Position numbers and translations under genes: made by a program. 9,814 nucleotides of DNA from Acidimicrobiaceae bacterium (lineage in GTDB: Bacteria; Actinomycetota; Acidimicrobiia; Acidimicrobiales; Palsa-688). Of this stretch, positions 6,076 to 9,814 are shown piece after piece (the first letter of the stretch is position 1; each line of letters opens with the position of its first letter). Below the pieces are notes generated by a model that saw only the letters and a program-made list of their open reading frames with translations, had not been told where the DNA came from and did no database searches. The stretch spans positions 1 through 9,814 of the forward strand of contig JAUTXM010000338.1 of NCBI GenBank assembly GCA_030838025.1, written 5' to 3'.

Positions 6076-6564
6076 CTAGACGGTCCAGGTGTTGATCTGG
6101 AATGCGCCCTCACGCCACGCTGTCAGCGCCGCATCGAGCACGTCAAGCGGATTAAAGGCCTTGACACCCGGAATGAGGTCGTCCTCGCGGAAGCCGTACA
6201 AGGCGCCCATCGCAAAGCGGCAGGCGTAGATCGTGGCGCCCTCTTTCAGGAGGGTCTTGATCTGGTTGTTGATCGCCATGTGGCCCGGGAAGGCTTCCTT
6301 GCCAACGGAGGGATAACCCCGCGTCCCCGAGGCGAGGAGCACACCCGGCCCGTAGAGAACGATATTGACGTCGAAACCCTTGCGGACCAGCCGGGTCGAC
6401 GTGAGCAGGTTGACCAAAGCGACAGAGCCCTCGTAAGGAACGCTGTGGATGAAGACGAACGCCTTCTCGCCCGGATTGGCCTTGATGTCGGGAAAAACCT
6501 TCTCCTCGGCATCGAACAGCGTTTCGCCTTCAGCGGGAATGGGATTGTTCACTGTCTTGGGCAT
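6076..6564 (-). CDS. DsrE-like protein, MSMEG_0572/Sll0783 nitrogen-starvation-response family
   Basis: This 162-residue soluble protein has an alpha/beta DsrE-type layout: KAFVFIHSVPYEGSVALVNL (34-53), then GFDVNIVLYGPGVLLASGTRGYP, a NNQIKTLLKEGATIYACRFAMGALYG helix-strand with Cys115 where DsrE-type proteins often carry a cysteine, and the ending NPLDVLDAALTAWREGAFQINTWTV. The overall wording matches my memory of the MSMEG_0572/Sll0783 family, described as a nitrogen starvation response protein and usually found beside a NIT1-type nitrilase in a conserved cluster. Its biochemical role is unknown. The ATG at 6564 has an excellent AAGGAGG just upstream. It lies 30 bases after the 85-aa gene and about 95 bases before the nitrile hydratase genes. 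Here it accompanies a nitrile hydratase, not a nitrilase. The family call is from memory, so moderately sure. Confidence 0.8.
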   Translation of the reverse strand: MPKTVNNPIPAEGETLFDAEEKVFPDIKANPGEKAFVFIHSVPYEGSVALVNLLTSTRLVRKGFDVNIVLYGPGVLLASGTRGYPSVGKEAFPGHMAINNQIKTLLKEGATIYACRFAMGALYGFREDDLIPGVKAFNPLDVLDAALTAWREGAFQINTWTV

Positions 6565-6594
6565 GCAGCCTCCTTGAGGTTGTCGGTTGGGGAG

Positions 6595-6852
6595 TTAGAC
6601 GGCAGGATTGTGACGGGTCGGTGGAGCGCTCCATTCCTGGCGGTGGCTGCCCGGCATGACGCCGATGGTGAAGCGGCGAACCGGCCAGGGAAGCCGGCGA
6701 TAGACAGGGACAAATGCCATTCGCCAGAAGAATTCGCGGGTCCGGCGGGGGGGTGGCGGCTTGGGTAAACCGTGCTTTACGGCCGCATGGGCCTGGGCGT
6801 CGAGCAAGAGGTAGTGCTCGGAGTTGGATCGAAGCCACCGCGCAAAGGACAT
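6595..6852 (-). CDS. Small basic protein of unknown function
   Basis: I do not recognise this 85-residue protein. The ATG at 6852 lies three bases after the oxidoreductase stop, and its TAA lies 30 bases before the DsrE-like gene, so it fits tightly into the operon. It is rich in Arg, His, Pro and Trp: the start MSFARWLRSNSEHYLLLDAQ looks helical, a PKPPPPRR stretch follows near residue 30, then REFFWRMAFVPVYRRLPWPVRRF, and a polar tail. It has no cysteine, no signal peptide and no full membrane helix, though the aromatic-basic centre could bind a membrane surface or a partner protein. It is likely real from its spacing and non-random composition. A partner or small subunit of the adjacent oxidoreductase is a guess from position alone. 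Confidence 0.65.
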   Translation of the reverse strand: MSFARWLRSNSEHYLLLDAQAHAAVKHGLPKPPPPRRTREFFWRMAFVPVYRRLPWPVRRFTIGVMPGSHRQEWSAPPTRHNPAV

Positions 6853-6855
6853 CGT

Positions 6856-8205
6856 TCAGCTCTTGAGGGAGTTCAGGGCGTTTTGGGCCGCGACTGCGAT
6901 CGGTTCGTTCAAGGCACCGATGGGCGGAGAATAGACATTCTCCATCCAGGCCAAGTCCTCCAGGGTCACACCCGTCTTGACGGCCATAGCGAGGAAGTCA
7001 GCGCGTTCCTTTATGCCTTCACCGCCGACCATCTGGGCGCCGATCAGCCGGTGCGTCCCAGGCTCGGCCAACAGCTTGACGATCACTTTTTTGACGCCCG
7101 GGTAATAGCGGGCCCGGGAAATGCCGGTGGCCTTGCCGACGATATAGGGCATGCCGAGGGCGTCGGCGAGGGTCTCGCCAAAGGAGACGCCGCCGATCAT
7201 CCACTTCCCCGCCACCATGCCCCACGGCACATAGACCGCCTGGTATTTCCGAGAACCGCCTCCCGCGTTGGTTCCGGCCACTTTGCCCTGGGCATAGGCG
7301 TGGCTACCCGAGAGGCCCTGAATCGGGATGTTGGTCACGCCATGGGGCACCTCGGCGCAGTCGCCGGCGGCGTACACGCCAGGAACGGACGTCTCCATCC
7401 GCTCGTTGACCACGATGCCGCCCGTGGATCCGATACTGAGCCCGGCGGCTTCGGCCAACGCCGTGTTGGGCTCCTTCTTGGTGCACACCACGACGAGGTC
7501 GGCGGCCAGTTCGCCTTCGGACATGCCCGTCAAGCGCACCGCTCGGACCTGGCCGTTTTCGTCACCGAGAAAAGCGTCGATATCGGTGGTGAAATGCAAC
7601 TTGACGCCCATCTCGATCCAGGAATCCTCGACCGGTGCCGCAATATCGGGATCGGCCACCTCCGCCAGGGCCCAGGGTTGTGGGTCGACCAGGTGGGTTT
7701 CGATCCCGCGGTGGGCGAGCGCCGTCACCATCTCGAGCCCCAGCGGGGACGCCTCATAGACGACGGCGGTTTTCACGTCGTCGAGAATCTTGTCCCATTC
7801 CATTGCCTGGCGGATGTTCTTCACGTAGTAGAGCCCGCCGAGCTCGCTACCCGGGATTCCCGGATCGGCGTAGTTGAAACCGGTGGCAACGACCAGGGTG
7901 TCCCAGGGGACCGGATCCTGGCCCGCGATGGTGACGGTACGGGCGGTCGTGTCGATCGCCGTGACCTTCGTCTGATAGCGGATGTCGATTCCCGCGTCGA
8001 CGTAGGCCTGCTTGGTGGCGAGGAACAGCGACTCGAAGTCGGGGATCTCCTTGCCGTGGACGTAGGGGATGCCGCAGGGGCTGTAGGCCGCGTCCTCGTA
8101 CTCGGTGAATGCCAGGACCTCGTTGGCCTTGTCGACCGCCTTCACGGCGCCCGCCGCGCCGATACCGCCCGCGCCGCCTCCCACAACTACAGTCCGTCGG
8201 GCCAT
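6856..8205 (-). CDS. FAD-dependent pyridine nucleotide-disulfide-type oxidoreductase (CoA-disulfide reductase/NADH oxidase-like)
   Basis: This 449-residue flavoprotein has an N-terminal FAD-binding Rossmann motif (VVVGGGAGGIGAAG, 6-19), an active-site-like YSPCGIPY with Cys44 as in CoA-disulfide reductases and NADH oxidases, LVVATGF (104-110), and the FAD-contact VYAAGDCAEV (about 278-286). It also has a C-terminal dimerisation-type domain ending near VYSPPIGALNEPIAVAAQNAL. The second Rossmann motif, which should bind NAD(P)H, is unusual: VVYEASPLGLE (148-158) where VVxGGGxxGLE is expected, so use of NAD(P)H is uncertain. ATG 8205 has GGAG nine bases upstream. It is the first gene of the long minus-strand unit, transcribed from the divergent promoter region. 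The substrate is unknown. Cys44 suggests a small disulfide, persulfide or peroxide substrate, and the DsrE-like partner two genes on would fit sulfur or thiol chemistry. Confidence 0.9.
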   Translation of the reverse strand: MARRTVVVGGGAGGIGAAGAVKAVDKANEVLAFTEYEDAAYSPCGIPYVHGKEIPDFESLFLATKQAYVDAGIDIRYQTKVTAIDTTARTVTIAGQDPVPWDTLVVATGFNYADPGIPGSELGGLYYVKNIRQAMEWDKILDDVKTAVVYEASPLGLEMVTALAHRGIETHLVDPQPWALAEVADPDIAAPVEDSWIEMGVKLHFTTDIDAFLGDENGQVRAVRLTGMSEGELAADLVVVCTKKEPNTALAEAAGLSIGSTGGIVVNERMETSVPGVYAAGDCAEVPHGVTNIPIQGLSGSHAYAQGKVAGTNAGGGSRKYQAVYVPWGMVAGKWMIGGVSFGETLADALGMPYIVGKATGISRARYYPGVKKVIVKLLAEPGTHRLIGAQMVGGEGIKERADFLAMAVKTGVTLEDLAWMENVYSPPIGALNEPIAVAAQNALNSLKS

Positions 8206-8221
8206 CTGCTAGCGCTCCATA

Positions 8222-8252
8222 TTCACCATACGCAACCTGTGTTGACTATACT
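8222..8252 (+). promoter_or_regulatory. Candidate promoter of the XRE-cupin regulator gene
   Basis: TATACT (8247-8252) is a 5/6 match to a -10 box. A weak -35, TTCACC (8222-8227), lies 19 bases before it. The predicted start near 8259 would leave a leader of roughly 50 bases. The -10 overlaps the opposite promoter's -10 (8245-8250) by four bases, so the two promoters should compete. Confidence 0.4.
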
Positions 8253-8275
8253 GGATGTCACCGATCGGTTGTCAA
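8245..8275 (-). promoter_or_regulatory. Candidate promoter of the ten-gene minus-strand unit
   Basis: Read on the minus strand, TTGACA (8275-8270) is a perfect -35 box and TATAGT (8250-8245) a 5/6 match to the -10 consensus. The spacer is 19 bases, slightly long. Transcription would start near 8238, about 33 bases before the oxidoreductase ATG. The palindrome at 8260-8269 fills half the spacer, so a bound regulator would block RNA polymerase or realign the long spacer. Confidence 0.55.
8260..8269. promoter_or_regulatory. Palindromic operator candidate, ACCGATCGGT
   Basis: A perfect 10-bp palindrome lies in the divergent promoter region, within the minus promoter spacer and at the expected transcription start of the regulator gene. 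It is nested inside a wider inverted repeat, GTTGAC (8241-8246) and GTCAAC (8271-8276). XRE-family dimers bind such symmetric sites, so control by the adjacent XRE-cupin protein is a natural inference. Confidence 0.5.
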
Positions 8276-8307
8276 CGGGGAAAAAAGCCTCCCAAGGAGT
8301 ACGTCTT

Positions 8308-9045
8308 ATGCCGGTACGTTCGGTCCGTTCCGTCCGTCCGACGGCGAACCCGTCCCCTGCCGACGGTGAAGCAGCCGCCCTGGCTGTGGGCCGGGTCGAG
8401 GCCGCTCCCGCCGGTACCAACGGCAAGACCTCCAGCCCGTCCAACGGCAAGGTGCCCATCGGCGGCAGTGCTTCGGACGACCTCCACCACATCGTCAGCT
8501 CGATCGGCCCCAAGTTGCGGGAGCTGCGGCTGCAACAGCGGCTGTCGATGCAGCAACTGGCCGAACGCGCCGACGTCTCGGCCGCCGCGATCCACAAGAT
8601 CGAGCGCAGCGGGATGGTGCCGACGATCACCACGTTGCTCAAGCTGGCCGGGGCCCTCGACCGGCCCGTCTCGTACTTCGTCGAGGAGGACGCCGAGGAA
8701 TCAGGGCCGGTCGTGTTCACCCCCGCCTCCGACCGGGGCAGCGTGTACACGTCGCACAAGGGGATCGACCTGAGCGGCATCTCGGGGCCGTACGGCCGGT
8801 TTTTCGTGGCGGGTGCCATCGCAACCGTCGATGCGGGCGCCGACAGCGGACCCAACCCCATGGAGCACCCGGGGGAAGAGCTGGTCTTCGTTCTCGACGG
8901 CTCGTTGGAGTTCACGGTCGAGGAGCAGCCATTCCGCCTGCAGAAAGGCGACGCGATTCATTTTCGAACAGATCGCCGGCACCAATGGCGCAATCCCGGC
9001 AATAAGGACGCCAAGGCGGTGTGGATGGCGTTGCGGCCCGGCTAA
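8308..9045 (+). CDS. XRE-family transcriptional regulator with C-terminal cupin domain
   Basis: This 245-residue regulator has three parts. Residues 1-58 are low-complexity, rich in Ser, Pro, Ala and Gly, and probably disordered. An XRE helix-turn-helix follows at about 66-125: IGPKLRELRLQQRLSMQQLA, then ADVSAAAIHKIERSGMVPTITTLLKLAGAL. A cupin_2 sensor fold lies at about 160-243, with MEHPGEELVFVLDGSLEFTV, FRLQKGDAIHF and RRHQWRNPG, the glutamate and histidines being typical cupin metal or ligand positions. Such proteins sense small molecules through the cupin. The frame is open far upstream, but ATG 8308 is chosen because AAGGAG lies at 8294-8299, nine bases before it, and upstream DNA is promoter and antisense of the oxidoreductase gene. 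It is divergent from the nitrile hydratase unit and so a candidate for its control and for autoregulation. The long N-terminal tail is unusual for this class. Confidence 0.92.
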   Translation: MPVRSVRSVRPTANPSPADGEAAALAVGRVEAAPAGTNGKTSSPSNGKVPIGGSASDDLHHIVSSIGPKLRELRLQQRLSMQQLAERADVSAAAIHKIERSGMVPTITTLLKLAGALDRPVSYFVEEDAEESGPVVFTPASDRGSVYTSHKGIDLSGISGPYGRFFVAGAIATVDAGADSGPNPMEHPGEELVFVLDGSLEFTVEEQPFRLQKGDAIHFRTDRRHQWRNPGNKDAKAVWMALRPG

Positions 9046-9066
9046 CTGTTTGCCTCCGCTAGCCGG
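9038..9066. terminator. Inverted repeat at the regulator stop codon (possible terminator)
   Basis: CCGGCTA (9038-9044) and TAGCCGG (9060-9066) are perfect 7-bp arms around a 15-base loop, overlapping the TAA stop of the regulator gene. No T-run follows, so it may be a weak or factor-dependent terminator. Confidence 0.35.
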
Positions 9067-9071
9067 CGGGT

Positions 9072-9100
9072 ACGTGTTGGCTCAACGAAGCGAAACACGT
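9072..9100. repeat. Inverted repeat ACGTGTT/AACACGT upstream of the DUF6458-like gene
   Basis: Perfect 7-bp arms at 9072-9078 and 9094-9100 enclose 15 bases that include a small nested GTTG/CAAC hairpin. It sits just before the GGAGG (9108-9112) of the small membrane protein gene. It could be an operator, an mRNA leader structure, or part of a terminator together with the preceding repeat. Confidence 0.3.
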
Positions 9101-9122
9101 GACCCATGGAGGTCAGCACACA

Positions 9123-9407
9123 ATGGGTATTGGCACCGGCATTTTCCTACTCGCAGTTGGCGCGATTCTGCGCTACGCGGTCACCGTGACGACGCAGGGC
9201 GTCAACCTGCATGTGGTCGGCGACATCTTGATGGTCGTCGGCGTTATCGGCATCCTGCTCTCCCTGGTGTTCTGGGGATCTTGGGGCGGCTTTGGCGGCC
9301 TCGGTGGCCGGCGCCGGGATACGTTGGTCGACCGCCGCACCGTCGTCGACCGTGAGCCCACCTACCGCCGCACCGTCGTCGAGCAGCACGACGCGGACGT
9401 CTATTGA
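9123..9407 (+). CDS. Small two-helix membrane protein, DUF6458-like
   Basis: This 94-residue protein begins MGIGTGIFLLAVGAILRYAV, the opening I associate with the actinobacterial family DUF6458. It has two membrane helices at about 5-22 and 31-53, joined by a short loop (TVTTQGVNLHVVGD). A Gly/Trp/Phe stretch and a basic cytoplasmic-type tail follow, with two RRTVV copies in DRRTVVDREPTYRRTVVE. No enzymatic motif is present and the function is unknown. ATG 9123 is chosen over an ATG 24 bases upstream because the helix begins here and GGAGG lies 10 bases before it. It follows the regulator by 77 bases on the same strand and may be co-transcribed or separate. It is probably a background gene unrelated to nitrile metabolism. 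Confidence 0.82.
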   Translation: MGIGTGIFLLAVGAILRYAVTVTTQGVNLHVVGDILMVVGVIGILLSLVFWGSWGGFGGLGGRRRDTLVDRRTVVDREPTYRRTVVEQHDADVY

Positions 9408-9417
9408 TCTGATCGTT

Positions 9418-9814
9418 TTAGCGGACTGGATGCGGCGCCAGCTCACGCTGGTGCCGCATCGTCGCGATACCGGCCACACCCATCGCGGTGGCCCCGGCAA
9501 TCTCGAGGAGCACGACGAACCACGAAACAGCGGTCACCCCGGTGTGATGGGCGCCAGGGAAGGCGTCGCTGAACGCACTCCACGTCGGCAGGAGGTGTAC
9601 CGCCGCCACCCCGAGCGCCGTCGGAATGCCGAGGGCGGCCGCGGCCAGCGGTGCCCATCGGTGGCGCATGAACACCAGTGCGACGGTCACGAGGCCCGCC
9701 GCGGTCGAGACGTTGCCCAACCACAGCACTTGGGCGGTCAGGAGACTGACGCCTCGGTGCAGGTGGTCGGCGGTGTGCAACGCCAGGGCCACCGCGTAGG
9801 AAGCGGTGGCATAG
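9418..9814 (-). CDS. Integral membrane protein of unknown function, 5' end outside window
   Basis: The frame is open to the right edge, giving 131 visible residues ending in MRHQRELAPHPVR. An internal GTG at 9792 could serve as a start, but the codons before it (YATASYA) continue sensibly, so the gene is probably truncated by the window. About four membrane helices are visible. A His-containing motif, LHTADHLHRG, precedes the first full helix in view, and HLLPTWSAFSDAFPG lies between helices, a wording I associate with small unnamed actinobacterial membrane proteins. I cannot assign a function. It converges on the DUF6458-like gene, with only 10 bases between stop codons. Confidence 0.7.
   Translation of the reverse strand, partial: YATASYAVALALHTADHLHRGVSLLTAQVLWLGNVSTAAGLVTVALVFMRHRWAPLAAAALGIPTALGVAAVHLLPTWSAFSDAFPGAHHTGVTAVSWFVVLLEIAGATAMGVAGIATMRHQRELAPHPVR
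9429..9460. terminator. Strong 14-bp hairpin at the convergent gene ends
   Basis: GATGCGGC (9429-9436) pairs perfectly with GCCGCATC (9453-9460), followed by one G-U pair, then CCAGC with GCTGG, leaving a TCAC loop. This is the strongest hairpin in the window. It lies 21 bases after the DUF6458-like stop and inside the last codons of the opposing gene. No T-run follows on either strand, so it would be a tractless, possibly bidirectional terminator. Confidence 0.55.

Noticed and set aside
6772..8307. Plus-strand frame open for over 1,500 bases, continuous with the regulator gene
   Set aside because: It is antisense to the well-supported oxidoreductase gene, encodes no recognisable domain, and the regulator has its own ribosome-binding site and ATG at 8308. 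Long antisense frames are common in GC-rich coding DNA.
1..9814. Search by eye for CRISPR arrays, tRNA or rRNA genes, transposase genes and attachment sites
   Set aside because: No spaced direct repeats, tRNA-like cloverleaf, rRNA segments, transposase frames or terminal inverted repeats were noticed. The window looks like ordinary chromosomal operons.

Overview
The window is GC-rich, densely packed DNA (short gaps, 1-4 base gene overlaps, frequent GTG starts). Gene content points to an actinomycete-type bacterium (Actinomycetota): a small actinobacterial-type two-helix membrane protein (DUF6458-like), a cobalt nitrile hydratase in beta-alpha-accessory order, and an XRE-cupin regulator. I cannot assign a genus. 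No rRNA, tRNA, CRISPR array or insertion sequence is visible, and no stretch over 300 bases lacks a gene.

Layout. (1) Bases 1-1167, plus strand: the 3' end of a DUF1116 (YlbE/AllG-like) gene, then a DUF2877 (YlbF/AllH-like) gene. These look like two subunits of an oxamate-carbamoyltransferase-like enzyme whose remaining part would lie upstream. (2) Bases 1230-8205, minus strand: ten consecutive co-directional genes with gaps of at most about 95 bases, probably one transcription unit read right to left. The order is FAD/pyridine-nucleotide-disulfide-type oxidoreductase, an unrecognised 85-aa protein, a DsrE-like protein of the MSMEG_0572/Sll0783 'nitrogen starvation response' type, nitrile hydratase beta, nitrile hydratase alpha, a His-tailed nitrile hydratase accessory protein, an OsmC-like thiol peroxidase, then a polar-amino-acid-type ABC transporter (lipoprotein binding protein, permease, ATPase). 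(3) Bases 8206-8307: a divergent promoter region with two overlapping -10 boxes and a perfect 10-bp palindrome. (4) Bases 8308-9407, plus strand: an XRE-cupin regulator and a small DUF6458-like membrane protein. (5) Bases 9418-9814, minus strand: an integral membrane protein running off the window edge, convergent with the preceding gene.

How it may work together (inference). The ABC transporter would import a small polar nitrogen compound. The cobalt nitrile hydratase would hydrate a nitrile to its amide, with the accessory protein delivering cobalt through its histidine tail. The divergent XRE-cupin protein is placed to control both itself and the ten-gene unit. The three upstream genes are the least understood part: the oxidoreductase keeps a CoA-disulfide-reductase-type cysteine but has a broken-looking NAD(P)H glycine motif, and the DsrE-like protein belongs to a family best known from nitrilase-associated clusters. 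No amidase is present, so the fate of the amide is not explained here. The most interesting proposal is a redox-plus-nitrile-hydratase nitrogen-scavenging locus under a dedicated cupin regulator.
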